A stretch of DNA of 64,000 nucleotides from Keratinibaculum paraultunense (GTDB taxonomy: Bacteria; Bacillota; Clostridia; Tissierellales; Tepidimicrobiaceae), in NCBI RefSeq assembly GCF_016767175.1, contig NZ_CP068564.1, positions 310,001-374,000 on the forward strand, given 5' to 3'. The notes under the pieces were generated by a model that made no database searches, was not told the origin of the DNA, and saw nothing but the letters and a program-made list of their open reading frames with translations. The translations under genes and the position numbers were made by a program. This document shows, in pieces, positions 17,612 to 27,554 of the stretch. Every line of letters starts with the position of its first letter. The first letter of the stretch is position 1.

Positions 17612-18481
17612 ATGAGAGAAAAAATTTGGTATAAGACTACAGTATCTATAGTAGGATTAACAGTTGGAGTATTTTTGTTAGCTATTGGATTAACTTTCTT
17701 TTTAGAACCAAATACAATAGCTCCAGGCGGTGTTACAGGATTTGCAATAGTATTTAAAAAAATTACTAATGTGCCTGTATATTTAACAAATTTAGCAATA
17801 AATATTCCTTTATTTATAATTGGGATTTTGATGCTTGGGAAAAACTTTGGTTGGAAAACTTTGTATGCTACTACATTATTATCTTTTTTTCTAAAAATAA
17901 TTCCACCTCAAGCGGTAACACCAGATTTATTATTGGCATCTATATTTGGAGGATTGGTCTCTGGTATTGGATTGGGAATAGTGTTTAAAGCTGGAGGTAC
18001 AACAGGAGGTACGGATTTAATTGGTTTTATATTAAATAAAATATTTCCTTCCTTGAGTGTATCTACTTTTATGATGGTTATAGATATGTTAGTTGTAATT
18101 TTTGCTGGTATAATAGATAAGAAGGTTGAAACATCTTTGTATTCTATAATAGCTTTATTTGTTACTGTGAAAGTAATTGATTTAATTTTAGAAGGAATAG
18201 GGTATTTAAAAGCTTTCCTTATAATTACCAATAAACCAGAGGAGATAAGCGAAAGGATAATGAAAGATTTAAATAGAGGAGCAACTTTGTTTAAAGGCAA
18301 GGGTATGTACACAAAAGAAGAAAGAGATGTACTTCTTTGTGTAGTAAATAGATCTCAATTTGCTAAAGCTAAGGAGATAGTAAGCAATATAGATAAAGAT
18401 GCCTTCATTATGGTAACAGAAGTGTCTGAAGTGTTAGGAGAAGGTTTTGAAGAAATTGGAAAAGAAACAGGAGGGATATAA
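17612..18481 (+). CDS. YitT family membrane protein (DUF2179)
   Basis: A 289-residue protein with five to six membrane helices (residues about 10-195, with [17 protein letters not shown] and [21 protein letters not shown]) and a C-terminal soluble DUF2179 domain ([20 protein letters not shown] to [15 protein letters not shown]). The function of the family is not established. Its stop codon shares one base with the start of the transketolase gene (TAATG), an arrangement implying coupled translation. It follows TagA by 12 bp, with a GGGGGGG ribosome site. Confidence 0.9.
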   Translation: MREKIWYKTTVSIVGLTVGVFLLAIGLTFFLEPNTIAPGGVTGFAIVFKKITNVPVYLTNLAINIPLFIIGILMLGKNFGWKTLYATTLLSFFLKIIPPQAVTPDLLLASIFGGLVSGIGLGIVFKAGGTTGGTDLIGFILNKIFPSLSVSTFMMVIDMLVVIFAGIIDKKVETSLYSIIALFVTVKVIDLILEGIGYLKAFLIITNKPEEISERIMKDLNRGATLFKGKGMYTKEERDVLLCVVNRSQFAKAKEIVSNIDKDAFIMVTEVSEVLGEGFEEIGKETGGI

Positions 18482-19302
18482 TGTATAAAGATTTAGAAGA
18501 CACTGCAAGACAAATAAGAATTGATATTATAAAAATGCTAGAAAAAGCTGGTTCTGGACATCCAGGTGGTTCTCTTTCAGCTGTAGAAATAGTAACAGCT
18601 CTCTACTTTAAAGAAATGAATATAGATCCTAAAAATCCCAATTGGGCAGATAGGGATAGATTTGTATTATCTAAAGGGCATGGTGCACCAGTATTATATG
18701 CAGCTTTAGCAAGGAAAGGATATTTTCCTAAAAAAGAATTAAATAATTTAAGAAGAATAAATTCTATGCTTCAAGGACATCCAGATATGAAAAGTACTCC
18801 AGGTATAGATATGACTACAGGATCTTTAGGGCAAGGTATAGCTGCTGCCAATGGAATGGCTTTAGCAGGGAAAATTGACAATAAAGATTATAGGGTTTAT
18901 GCTTTAATTGGTGATGGTGAAGCACAAGAAGGAATAGTATGGGAAGCAGCCATGTTTGCATCTCATTATAAATTAGATAATATTACTGTATTTTTAGATC
19001 ATAATGGATTGCAAATAGATGGATTTAATAAAGATGTAATGAATATAGAACCTATAGGGGATAAATTTAAAGCATTTGGATGGCATGTAATAGATATAGA
19101 TGGGCATTCATTTGAACAAATATTTAATGCTATAGATGAAGCAAAAAATACTAAGGGGAAACCTACTATAATAATTGCAAAAACTATAAAAGGCAAGGGC
19201 GTATCTTTTATGGAAAATCAAGTAGGTTGGCATGGAAAAGCTCCATCAAAAGAAGAAGCTGAAAAGGCAATAGAGGAACTAGGAGGGATAATAAATGGCT
19301 AA
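18481..19302 (+). CDS. Transketolase, N-terminal subunit
   Basis: The thiamine-pyrophosphate-binding half of a split transketolase (pentose phosphate pathway). It has [20 protein letters not shown] near residue 20, [14 protein letters not shown] near residue 62, and the TPP motif [20 protein letters not shown] near residue 142, ending with [12 protein letters not shown] and GWHGKAPS. The length (273) is usual for the two-gene form seen in clostridia and archaea. The C-terminal subunit follows with an eight-base overlap, consistent with equal synthesis of the pair. Confidence 0.95.
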   Translation: MYKDLEDTARQIRIDIIKMLEKAGSGHPGGSLSAVEIVTALYFKEMNIDPKNPNWADRDRFVLSKGHGAPVLYAALARKGYFPKKELNNLRRINSMLQGHPDMKSTPGIDMTTGSLGQGIAAANGMALAGKIDNKDYRVYALIGDGEAQEGIVWEAAMFASHYKLDNITVFLDHNGLQIDGFNKDVMNIEPIGDKFKAFGWHVIDIDGHSFEQIFNAIDEAKNTKGKPTIIIAKTIKGKGVSFMENQVGWHGKAPSKEEAEKAIEELGGIING

Positions 19303-20230
19303 TATGATAGCAACAAGAGAAGCTTATGGAGAGGCATTAAAAGAATTAGGTGGGAAAAATAAGGATATAGTTGTATTAGATGCAGATCTTTCAGGTTCTA
19401 CTAAGACAGCCATTTTTGCCAAAGCTTATCCAGATAGATTTTTTAATGTAGGTATAGCGGAACAAAATTTAATGGCTACTGCTGCAGGATTAGCAACAAC
19501 AGGGAAGATTCCATTTGCTAGTACTTTTGCTGTATTTGCTACAGGAAGGGCTTTTGAGATAGTTAGAACTTCCATTTGTTATCCTAAATTAAATGTAAAA
19601 ATAGCAGCTACCCATGCAGGCTTAACAGTAGGGGAAGATGGGGCAACTCATCAAGCATTAGAGGATTTAAGTTTGATGAGATCTTTACCTAATATGGTAG
19701 TATTAAGTCCTGCAGATGCAGTAGAGGCGAAACAATGTGTATATAAAGCAGTAGAACATATTGGACCAGTATACATAAGGCTGGGAAGAAGCAAGGTACC
19801 AGTAATATTTGATGAGGATTATAAATTTGAAATAGGAAAAGGAGTAAAGTTAAGAGAAGGAGAAGATATAACTTTAATAGCTACAGGAGTAATGGTAGCA
19901 AAGGCTTTAAGTGCAGCAGAGATATTAGCAGAGGAAGGCATATCTGCAAGAGTTATAAATATGTCAACTATTAAACCTATAGATAAAGATATAATAATAA
20001 AGGCAGCTAAAGAAACTAAGGGAATAGTTACTATAGAAGAACATACTATAATTGGTGGCTTAGGTAGTGCAGTATCAGAAGTAGTTTCTCAAGAAAGTCC
20101 CACCTATGTAGAACGAATAGGTACAATGGACACTTTTGGAGAATCAGGAGATGGAGAATCATTATTAGAAAAATATGGACTAAATGAACAAAATATAATA
20201 AAAAAGGCTAAAAAAATATTATCTAAATAA
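19295..20230 (+). CDS. Transketolase, C-terminal subunit
   Basis: The pyrimidine-binding and C-terminal domains of split transketolase, 311 residues. Features: [39 protein letters not shown] with the catalytic glutamate of the TPP cofactor, [31 protein letters not shown] and the C-terminal [19 protein letters not shown]. It pairs with the upstream N-terminal subunit to interconvert ketoses and aldoses. The operon probably ends at the hairpin downstream. A 1-deoxyxylulose-5-phosphate synthase is excluded by the split organisation and the N-terminal subunit. Confidence 0.95.
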   Translation: MANMIATREAYGEALKELGGKNKDIVVLDADLSGSTKTAIFAKAYPDRFFNVGIAEQNLMATAAGLATTGKIPFASTFAVFATGRAFEIVRTSICYPKLNVKIAATHAGLTVGEDGATHQALEDLSLMRSLPNMVVLSPADAVEAKQCVYKAVEHIGPVYIRLGRSKVPVIFDEDYKFEIGKGVKLREGEDITLIATGVMVAKALSAAEILAEEGISARVINMSTIKPIDKDIIIKAAKETKGIVTIEEHTIIGGLGSAVSEVVSQESPTYVERIGTMDTFGESGDGESLLEKYGLNEQNIIKKAKKILSK

Positions 20231-20251
20231 ATAATTATTGAATATAATTAG

Positions 20252-20275
20252 AGCACCAATGAATATGTTGGTGCT
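20252..20275 (+). terminator. Hairpin after transketolase, possible terminator
   Basis: AGCACCAA (20252-20259) and TTGGTGCT (20268-20275) form an 8-bp stem. No T-run follows directly, so it is only a weak terminator candidate. Confidence 0.5.
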
Positions 20276-20350
20276 ATTACCATATTTTTGTACATAAACC
20301 CGTCCTTACTAGAATAATATATTATAAGTATTCCTTTAGGGGGGATGGAT

Positions 20351-20791
20351 TTGAATAAGAAATATATAATTATTGGGATTATTATAGTTGTGTTACTAGG
20401 TTTTTTATTAATTCCCAAATATATGGATAAGGGTGAGATTAAGGTGAAATATAAGGTTCTTGAAAAATCGGAAATTCCAGAAAAAATAAGGGAGGTTCTT
20501 CCTAAATATTTGACAGAAGAAAGGGCACTAGCTTGTAGATATGATGATGAAATATATATAATAGTGACTAGAGGAGAAAAAAACACCGGAGGATATAGTG
20601 TAGAAATAGATAAAATAGTAAAAGAACAAAAAAATAAAGATCAATTTGATTTAATTGTATATGCTAAATTTAAAGATCCAGATGTTAACGATATTGTTAC
20701 TCAAAATTTTACTTATCCTTTTGTAATTGCAAAGACAGATTTAAAAGAAATGCCAGAGAATATAAAATTAGAAATTGAATATGAGAATTAA
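20351..20791 (+). CDS. PrcB-like membrane-anchored protein
   Basis: 146 residues with an N-terminal membrane helix (YIIIGIIIVVLLGFLLIP) and an outside domain that resembles the C-terminal domain of PrcB, a partner of PrtP protease in Treponema: YIIVTRGEKNTGGYSVEIDK and VYAKFKDPDVNDIVTQNF, then YPFVIAK. Similar domains are widespread in clostridia with no fixed role. TTG 20351 gives the right distance from AGGGGGG; the ATG at 20345 touches that site. It stands alone between two terminators and upstream of a Lon-like protease gene. Confidence 0.75.
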   Translation: MNKKYIIIGIIIVVLLGFLLIPKYMDKGEIKVKYKVLEKSEIPEKIREVLPKYLTEERALACRYDDEIYIIVTRGEKNTGGYSVEIDKIVKEQKNKDQFDLIVYAKFKDPDVNDIVTQNFTYPFVIAKTDLKEMPENIKLEIEYEN

Positions 20792-20797
20792 GTTTAT

Positions 20798-20822
20798 AGA
20801 GAAGTATAGCTTCTCTTTTTTT
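20798..20822 (+). terminator. Intrinsic terminator after the PrcB-like gene
   Basis: AGAGAAG (20798-20804) and CTTCTCT (20810-20816), 5-base loop, followed by a run of T. Confidence 0.85.
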
Positions 20823-20942
20823 ATCAAATAAGTAACTGTAAATTAATAAATACTTAATAAATACTAGAATATATCATGTATATCTGATAATATAGTATAA
20901 AATAAAACGGTTTAATACAATATTTTATGGGAGGTGTTTAGC

Positions 20943-23294
20943 ATGGCAGAAAATTATTTAGTGCCTTTAGATAAACTTAAAAATAGATGTAATCCAGATA
21001 TATTTAAATATGATACAACGGAAAAGCTTTCTGTATCTAGGGAATTAATAGGGCAAAAAAGAGCTATGGAAGCATTAAAATATGGCTTATCCATACCTAA
21101 AAAGGGGTATAATATATTTGTTTCTGGACTTATAGGTACTGGAAGAAATAGCTATTCCTACTTAGTTGCTAAAGAATTTGCATCCAAAAAGGTTCCTCCA
21201 AAGGATTGGTGTTATGTATACAATTTTAAGGATCCTAAATCTCCTAAAGCAGTTAGTTTAGAAAGGGGTCAGGGGAAAGTATTTAAAAAAGAGATTGAAA
21301 ATATAATAATAAATATAGAGGAAGAAATTTATAAAGCTTTAACATCTAAGGAATATGAAAATAGTAAAAATTTAATATATAATGCTTATCAGAAAAAAGC
21401 ACAGGATATATTAAGCGAGTTAAATAATATGGCTAAGGAATATAATTTTGTATTTAAACAGACAGAAAGAGGAATACTTAGCATACCTTTAAAAAATGGA
21501 AGACCTATAACAGAGCAAGAATTGAATGAATTATCGGAAGAAGAAATTGAAGAATTGATGAAATTATCGAATCAATTAAGTCAAAAATCCTTTGATTATA
21601 TAAATAAAATTAAAGAAGTAGAAAAGGGATTAGTAGAGGCTATAACTGGCTTGCAAGAAAGTAAAGTTTCTCAGGTATTAACTATGCACATGGATTCTTT
21701 AATAAAAAAATATGAGGATAATCTTTCTATATATGAATATTTGAAAGATATGAAAAATGATATTAAAAATAATTATAATATGTTTATAACAGAGGATAGC
21801 AAAAACCCGATAGAAAATATATTTATGATAGGAAATAGAAAAGAAGATTTTATGAAAAGATATGAAGTAAATCTATTTGTTGATAATACAGATAAAGAGG
21901 AAGCCCCTGTTATAAAAGAAATGAACCCTACTTATTATAATCTATTTGGAAAAATAGAATATGTAAATGAGCTAGGAGGTCTTAGGACAGATCATACCAA
22001 GATAAGAGCAGGCTCTTTACATGAAGCCAATGGAGGATATATAATAATTCAAGTAAAGGATATTTTACAGAGTAGTTATTCTTGGGAAGGTTTAAAAAGA
22101 GCATTAATTACTGAAAAGATAGTGGTTGAAAATATTACTGGCTTAAATGTTATTTCAGAAACATTAAGACCTGAACCTATCCCTTTAGATGTAAAGGTAA
22201 TAATAATTGGAGATTATATGATGTATCAACTATTATATAATTATGATGATGATTTTAAAAAATTATTTAGAATCAGAGCAGATTTTGATATTGAAATGGA
22301 TAGAAATGAAGAAAATATTAAAAAGATAGGTTCTTTTGTAGCTTATCAGTGCAAGGAAGAACAATTAAAGCCTTTTGATAAAACTGCTTTAGCTGCTATT
22401 ATTGAGCAGAGTAGTCGTATTGCTGAGCACCAAGAAAAATTAACAGCTAAATTTAGCGAGCTAGTAGAAATTTTATATGAAGCAGATGAATGGGCAAGTA
22501 AGAGAAATGGAGATATAATTACTAAAAAGGATGTAGATAAAGCAATAAAAAAGAAAAGGTATCGTAATGATGCTTATGAAGAAAAACTTATGGAGTTAAT
22601 AGAGAAAGATTATATATTAATAGATATAGATGGAGAGAAAGTAGGAGAAATAAATGGATTATCTGTAATAGATTCGGGGCAATATATGTTTGGAAGACCA
22701 AGCAAAATAACTGTAAATACCTATGCAGGGAAAGGAGATATAATAAATATAGAAAGGGAAGTAGAGCAATCTGGAAGTATATATGATAAAGGAGTTTTAA
22801 TATTAAGTGGATATTTAGGGGAAAAATATGCCAAAGATAATCCTTTATCTTTAACTGCTAGTATTACATTTGAGCAATCTTATGGAGGAATAGATGGAGA
22901 TAGTGCTTCTAGTACAGAATTATATGCTCTATTATCAAGTCTTTCAGAAAAGCCTATTAAGCAGTATATTGCCGTTACTGGATCTGTAAATCAAAAAGGG
23001 GAAATACAGCCTATAGGAGGAGTAAATGAAAAAATAGAAGGATTTTATAAAGTGTGTAAACTGAAAGGATTAACAGGAAAACAAGGGGTAATTATTCCTT
23101 ATAGGAATATACAAAATTTAATGTTAGAGGATGAAGTTATTGAAGCAGTGGAGAAAAATTTGTTTAAAATATATGCAGTGAAAACTATAGATGAAGGTAT
23201 AGAAATACTTACAGGAGAGAAAGCCGATACAATTAATTTTTTAGTTCAACAAAAATTGGAGTACTATTCTAAGATAAGTAAAGAATATGAATGA
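20943..23294 (+). CDS. Lon-like ATP-dependent protease (S16 family, AAA-type)
   Basis: A 783-residue Lon-related protease of the type without a classical Lon N-domain. An AAA module starts near residue 35 (LIGQKRAMEALKYGLSI), with SGLIGTGRNSYS in place of a standard Walker A; an Arg replaces the usual Lys, as is common in this group. A long helical insertion (about 100-270) follows. The protease domain near 565-765 has the Ser-Lys dyad: S654 in DGDSASSTELYALLSSL and K697 in GGVNEKIEGF, 43 residues apart as in Lon. ATG 20943 follows GGGAGGTG. Confidence 0.9.
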   Translation: MAENYLVPLDKLKNRCNPDIFKYDTTEKLSVSRELIGQKRAMEALKYGLSIPKKGYNIFVSGLIGTGRNSYSYLVAKEFASKKVPPKDWCYVYNFKDPKSPKAVSLERGQGKVFKKEIENIIINIEEEIYKALTSKEYENSKNLIYNAYQKKAQDILSELNNMAKEYNFVFKQTERGILSIPLKNGRPITEQELNELSEEEIEELMKLSNQLSQKSFDYINKIKEVEKGLVEAITGLQESKVSQVLTMHMDSLIKKYEDNLSIYEYLKDMKNDIKNNYNMFITEDSKNPIENIFMIGNRKEDFMKRYEVNLFVDNTDKEEAPVIKEMNPTYYNLFGKIEYVNELGGLRTDHTKIRAGSLHEANGGYIIIQVKDILQSSYSWEGLKRALITEKIVVENITGLNVISETLRPEPIPLDVKVIIIGDYMMYQLLYNYDDDFKKLFRIRADFDIEMDRNEENIKKIGSFVAYQCKEEQLKPFDKTALAAIIEQSSRIAEHQEKLTAKFSELVEILYEADEWASKRNGDIITKKDVDKAIKKKRYRNDAYEEKLMELIEKDYILIDIDGEKVGEINGLSVIDSGQYMFGRPSKITVNTYAGKGDIINIEREVEQSGSIYDKGVLILSGYLGEKYAKDNPLSLTASITFEQSYGGIDGDSASSTELYALLSSLSEKPIKQYIAVTGSVNQKGEIQPIGGVNEKIEGFYKVCKLKGLTGKQGVIIPYRNIQNLMLEDEVIEAVEKNLFKIYAVKTIDEGIEILTGEKADTINFLVQQKLEYYSKISKEYE

Positions 23295-23370
23295 TACGTT
23301 GATAAAAACATGCTAGAATAATATTTTTTAATTTATAAATAAATTTAAATTATAGAGGGAGGCATAAAAA

Positions 23371-24468
23371 ATAGAAAAAAGATTTAATTATTTAAAATTT
23401 TTTATATTGTTGATTATTTCCCTTTTAATATGGAAAGCAATTGATAGTACGCAACTTATTGAAACTATAGTAAAGGTATCTAAGCCATTTTTATGGGCAT
23501 TTATAATAGCTTTTTTCTTAAATACTTTACTAAAAATATTAGAAAAAAATTTTAAATTAAAGCGGTGGGTAAATATACTCATAATATATTTAATATTTTA
23601 TGGCACAATTGTGCTTTTTATTACAATAATAACTCCTAAAGTAGTAGATAGTATTAAAAATTTAACTAGAGAATTGCCTTATTATGCAGCTAAGACAGAA
23701 GAATGGCTATCTAAGACTCCTGATTATCTTAAAGGAATAGATAGTTATGGAATTCTAGATAATATAAAAACAGAAATAGATAATGTATTTTTAAAATTAG
23801 GTGAAAGTATTACTCCTATATTAAACAAGACAGTATCTCAATTATTATCATGGACTTCTAATTTAATTAATTTTATATTAGGTTCTATTATTTCAATATA
23901 TATATTAAAAGATAAAGAATATTTTGTTAGAAATATTAAAAAGTTAATTTATGCTGTTTTTCCTATAAAACAAGCAGCAAGGGTATTAGAAATATTTGAT
24001 GAAACTCAAAAAGCTTTTTCTAAATTTTTTGTAGGAAAAATGATAGATTCATTGATAATAGGAATATTGTGTTTTATAGGCTGTTCCATAATGAGAGTAC
24101 ATTATGCATTGCTGATTAGTTTAATAGTAGGAATTACCAATATGATTCCTTATTTTGGGCCATTTATTGGTGCAATTCCTTCAATTATAATAACTTTATT
24201 TTATAGTCCTTTTAAAGCTTTGTTAATTATGATATTTATATTTTTATTACAACAATTTGATGGACTTTATTTAGGACCTAAAATACTTGGAATACAAGTG
24301 GGGTTGAAACCATTTTGGATTATACTATCTATAATAATTGGTGGCGGATTTTTTGGAGTTTGGGGAATGTTATTTGCAGTACCAATTGCTGCAGTTGTAA
24401 AATCTTTGGTAAGTAAATATATAGATAATCAATTTAAACAAAAAAGAATTTCCTTAGATAAGAAATAG
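23371..24468 (+). CDS. AI-2E family transporter, apparent AUA start codon
   Basis: A 365-residue polytopic membrane protein of the AI-2E/UPF0118 family, which includes exporters of diverse small molecules and ions. Family features are KPFLWAFIIAFFLNTLLKIL, IIGILCFIGCSIMRVHYALL, ITNMIPYFGPFIGAIPSIII and a C-terminal LYLGPKILGIQVGLKPFWII to GGFFGVWGMLFAVPIAAV. GAGGGAGG lies eight bases before ATA at 23371, giving an N-terminus MEKRFNYLKFFILL typical of the family. An in-frame stop lies just upstream; the next usable start (TTG 23407) has no ribosome site. Confidence 0.88.
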   Translation: MEKRFNYLKFFILLIISLLIWKAIDSTQLIETIVKVSKPFLWAFIIAFFLNTLLKILEKNFKLKRWVNILIIYLIFYGTIVLFITIITPKVVDSIKNLTRELPYYAAKTEEWLSKTPDYLKGIDSYGILDNIKTEIDNVFLKLGESITPILNKTVSQLLSWTSNLINFILGSIISIYILKDKEYFVRNIKKLIYAVFPIKQAARVLEIFDETQKAFSKFFVGKMIDSLIIGILCFIGCSIMRVHYALLISLIVGITNMIPYFGPFIGAIPSIIITLFYSPFKALLIMIFIFLLQQFDGLYLGPKILGIQVGLKPFWIILSIIIGGGFFGVWGMLFAVPIAAVVKSLVSKYIDNQFKQKRISLDKK

Positions 24469-24488
24469 GACGGATTTAATCTCCGTCC
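24468..24488. terminator. Bidirectional terminator between convergent genes
   Basis: GGACGGA (24468-24474) and TCCGTCC (24482-24488) form a 7-bp stem between the converging AI-2E and CofE-like genes; T-rich flanks on the plus side (CATTTTATT). Confidence 0.7.
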
Positions 24489-24492
24489 CATT

Positions 24493-25680
24493 TTATTCTG
24501 TAGCATAATTATCAAAATATCCTTGTATAAGTACTATGGGGGTTCCCTTATCACCGCTACCGCTTACTAAATCACATAGGCTACCTAATAAATCGATTAA
24601 ACGTCTAGGAGTTGTACCCATGGATTCCTCTTTTCCTATTAGATTATTATCTTTATTACTTATCTTATTTTTTATAATTTCTTGAGCTTTCTTTTCATCT
24701 AAATTCTTAAGTTCTGTATCAGCTAAATATTTTAATTTAATTTCATTAGGAGTTCCTTCAAGACCAGAAGTATAGCCTGGGGATACTGTAGGGTCAGCTA
24801 GTTCCCATATTTTCCCTACAGGATCTTTAAAAGCTCCATCTCCATATATTAAGACTTCTATTTTTTTGCCTAGTTTTTCCCACATATTTTTTTGGATTTC
24901 TTCTACATAATATTGAGAATCTCTTGGAAACAGTTTAACTTCATTTTCTGAGGCTAGATTAGAACCTAATAGCCCATATTCTGGATTGTATCCACTACCA
25001 TTTATGGGTTGAGTTAATATATCATCTAGTCCATATACTTTTCTTGCTCCAGCTTTTTTTAGAATTTTTTTAGTTCGCTCTCTATCGTGAATATTAGCAA
25101 CTAAAACATCATCTACATAATTTAGTATGTCACTAGGGTTATTTGATAGATAAATTTCTATATTATTATTAATTGCTAAATCTTTGTATGTTTTTACATA
25201 ATCTATTCCAGTGAATGGATGGACTACTTTTTCGCCAAATAGTTTTCTATACTCTTTTTCTGTTAGCATATCAGTATAAGGATTAATTCCTAGTTCCTCC
25301 ATTTTATCTATATCCATTAGTTGATTTCCTACTTCATCACAAGGATATTTAAGAAATAGATGAATTTTTTTACCAGTTAAAGCTATTCCTTTTAATATGA
25401 TGGCAAATCTATTTCGACTAAGTATAGGGAATACTACACCTATATCACCATCAAATTTTTGAGATATGTCTTTAGCTATATCATCTACAGTTGCATAGTT
25501 TCCTTGTGCCCTAGCTACTAAAGACTCAGTAATGCCTATTATATCTTTATTTTCAAGTTCGAAACCTTCTTGTTTAGCAGCATTTAAAACGCAATCCATT
25601 ACTATATTGATTAAATCGTCACCTTTTTTTATTATTGGTGCTCTTATACCTCTTGCTGTAGTTCCAACGGTTCTTACCAT
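24493..25680 (-). CDS. CofE-like ligase (coenzyme F420-0:L-glutamate ligase family)
   Basis: A 395-residue homologue of CofE, which adds glutamate to coenzyme F420-0. Features: RTVGTTARGIRAPIIKKGDD at the N-terminus, IIGITESLVARAQGNYATVD, FPILSRNRFAIILKGIALTG, LIYGDGAFKDPVGKIWELAD and a C-terminal VSGSGDKGTPIVLIQGYFDN. Clostridia are not known to make F420, and no other F420 gene is seen here. The true acceptor is therefore unknown; the protein is longer than archaeal CofE (about 250). It stands alone on the minus strand with GGAGGAAT before the ATG. Confidence 0.82.
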   Translation of the reverse strand: MVRTVGTTARGIRAPIIKKGDDLINIVMDCVLNAAKQEGFELENKDIIGITESLVARAQGNYATVDDIAKDISQKFDGDIGVVFPILSRNRFAIILKGIALTGKKIHLFLKYPCDEVGNQLMDIDKMEELGINPYTDMLTEKEYRKLFGEKVVHPFTGIDYVKTYKDLAINNNIEIYLSNNPSDILNYVDDVLVANIHDRERTKKILKKAGARKVYGLDDILTQPINGSGYNPEYGLLGSNLASENEVKLFPRDSQYYVEEIQKNMWEKLGKKIEVLIYGDGAFKDPVGKIWELADPTVSPGYTSGLEGTPNEIKLKYLADTELKNLDEKKAQEIIKNKISNKDNNLIGKEESMGTTPRRLIDLLGSLCDLVSGSGDKGTPIVLIQGYFDNYATE

Positions 25681-25900
25681 TAAAATTCCTCCTATAAAAT
25701 TATATTACCCTTTAATATTATATCATTTTTATGGAAAATTAATAGGAATTGTTTAAGTATTTTATTTTTTAGTCCAGTTTTACCATAATTTACTATTCAT
25801 TTATTACCCATTTTATATTATAATATATTATTAAAATGGATATAATAAAAAGTTTTTAAAAGAGGATTTTAAAAATAAAAATAGAATTTTATAATAGTTA

Positions 25901-25909
25901 TGATATAAT
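25901..25909 (+). promoter_or_regulatory. Extended -10 promoter of ftsEX-pcsB
   Basis: TG (25901-25902), one base, then TATAAT (25904-25909). It lies in a 285-bp divergent intergenic region that is otherwise A+T-rich without features I can name. Confidence 0.55.
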
Positions 25910-25965
25910 TTTATACATGAGATATAAGATTGATGATTATTCTTATACTAATGAGGTGAAAACAG

Positions 25966-26661
25966 TTGATTCAGTTTATCAATGTAAGCAAAGAATATAA
26001 AAATGGTGCAAAAGCATTATCTAATGTTAATTTATCAATAAAAAAAGGAGAATTTGTATTTTTAGTAGGTCCTAGTGGAGCAGGTAAATCAACAATTATA
26101 AAACTAATACTTAAAGAAGAGGATCCAACGGAAGGAAAAATATATTTAGGTGATACGGATATTACTAAAGTTAAAAATAGAAAGATCCCTTATATAAGGA
26201 GAAAAGTTGGGGTAGTATTTCAAGATTTTAGATTATTGCCCAATAAAACTGTATATGAGAATATAGCTTTTGCTATGGAGATAGTAGGTGCGCATCCAAA
26301 AGAAATAAGAAGGAACGTACCTATGGTGTTAAGCATGGTAGATTTAAGTAGAAAGGCGTATTGCTACCCTGATGAATTATCAGGTGGGGAGCATCAAAGA
26401 GTAGCTATAGCTAGAGCAATAGTTAATAGTCCTCCAATATTAATTGCAGATGAGCCTACAGGAAATTTAGATCCAGAAACTGCTTGGGGGATAATGGAGG
26501 TTCTAAGAGATATAAACAGGAGAGGAACTACAGTACTCATGGCAACCCATGCAAAGGATATAGTAGATGTTATGAAAAAACGTGTAATTGCTATTGAATC
26601 AGGGAAAATAGTAAGAGACGAGGAGAAGGGTGTGTATGAGCATGAAATTTCGCATATTTAA
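25966..26661 (+). CDS. ftsE: Cell division ATP-binding protein FtsE
   Basis: The ATPase of the FtsEX complex, which energises peptidoglycan hydrolases from inside the membrane. 231 residues with Walker A GPSGAGKSTIIKLI near residue 36, Q-loop FQDFRLLPNKTVYENI, ABC signature LSGGEHQRVAIARAI, Walker B ILIADEPTGNLDPETAWGIM and the H-loop MATHAKDIV. The TTG start lies seven bases after GAGGTG. It overlaps ftsX by 26 bases, so the two are co-translated. Confidence 0.96.
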   Translation: MIQFINVSKEYKNGAKALSNVNLSIKKGEFVFLVGPSGAGKSTIIKLILKEEDPTEGKIYLGDTDITKVKNRKIPYIRRKVGVVFQDFRLLPNKTVYENIAFAMEIVGAHPKEIRRNVPMVLSMVDLSRKAYCYPDELSGGEHQRVAIARAIVNSPPILIADEPTGNLDPETAWGIMEVLRDINRRGTTVLMATHAKDIVDVMKKRVIAIESGKIVRDEEKGVYEHEISHI

Positions 26662-27538
26662 AAATATGATAAAGCAAGGATTCCAAGGTATGTGGCGTAA
26701 TCGAGGAATGGGACTAGCTTCTGTTGGCTCGATTACTGCTGTGTTGATTATACTTGGAATAGTACTTATAATGGTATTGAGTATTAATAATGTTGTAATA
26801 GAAATTAAAAATAAATTTGACGAGATACAAATATTTTTGGAGGATGATATTACTGATGAACAGCTAGATTATATTGAAGAACAAGCTAAAGCAAATGAAG
26901 GAGTACTTTCAGTTATATATCAATCTAAAGAACAAGCTATGGAGATAATGAAAGAAGACTGGGGAGAAAATGCATATCTATTAGAAGGATTAGAAACCAA
27001 TCCATTGCAAAACTCTTTTATAGTAAAACTTAAAGGAATAGAATATGCAGATTCAGTAGTCAATAAGATTAAGGAATTAGAAGGTATAGACGAAGTTAAA
27101 TACTATCAAGATGTTATAGAAAAATTAGTATTGTTGGCTAAATATGTTAGAGGAGGAGGTTTGATAATAACTGCTATTCTTATATTAGTATCTATATTTA
27201 TAATATCAAATACCATAAAGATTACAGTCACAGCAAGAGAAAGAGAAATTAATATAATGAAGTATGTAGGAGCTACTAATGGATATATAAGAGGACCATT
27301 TATAATAGAAGGTGTATTATTTGGTTTAGCAGGAGCCTTTTTATCTATTTTAATAGTAAATTATGGTTATAGATACTTTTTCAATGCAGTAAATGATAAA
27401 TTATATGTATTATTTACTGTATATTTAGTTCCACCAATTGCATTGATGAAGGATATTTCTATCATATTTATAGCAATTGGAATGGGGATTGGAGCATTAG
27501 GAAGTTTACTATCCCTAAAGAGATTTTTAAATGCTTAA
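26636..27538 (+). CDS. ftsX: Cell division protein FtsX
   Basis: The membrane partner of FtsE, 300 residues. It has a first helix (residues about 22-45), a large outside domain about 45-165, and three C-terminal helices with the permease motif TVTAREREINIMKYVGATNG. The outside domain is expected to contact the hydrolase PcsB, whose gene follows directly. ATG 26636 lies five bases after AAGGG; GTG 26630 and ATG 26642 are alternatives. The overlap with ftsE and the immediate pcsB gene fit the Streptococcus pneumoniae model. Confidence 0.95.
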   Translation: MSMKFRIFKNMIKQGFQGMWRNRGMGLASVGSITAVLIILGIVLIMVLSINNVVIEIKNKFDEIQIFLEDDITDEQLDYIEEQAKANEGVLSVIYQSKEQAMEIMKEDWGENAYLLEGLETNPLQNSFIVKLKGIEYADSVVNKIKELEGIDEVKYYQDVIEKLVLLAKYVRGGGLIITAILILVSIFIISNTIKITVTAREREINIMKYVGATNGYIRGPFIIEGVLFGLAGAFLSILIVNYGYRYFFNAVNDKLYVLFTVYLVPPIALMKDISIIFIAIGMGIGALGSLLSLKRFLNA

Positions 27539-27554
27539 AGGGGGAAGGATATTT

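Noticed and set aside
17908-18312. Minus-strand 134-codon frame opposite the YitT gene
   Set aside because: Hydrophobic mirror of membrane codons; the plus-strand protein has clear family motifs.
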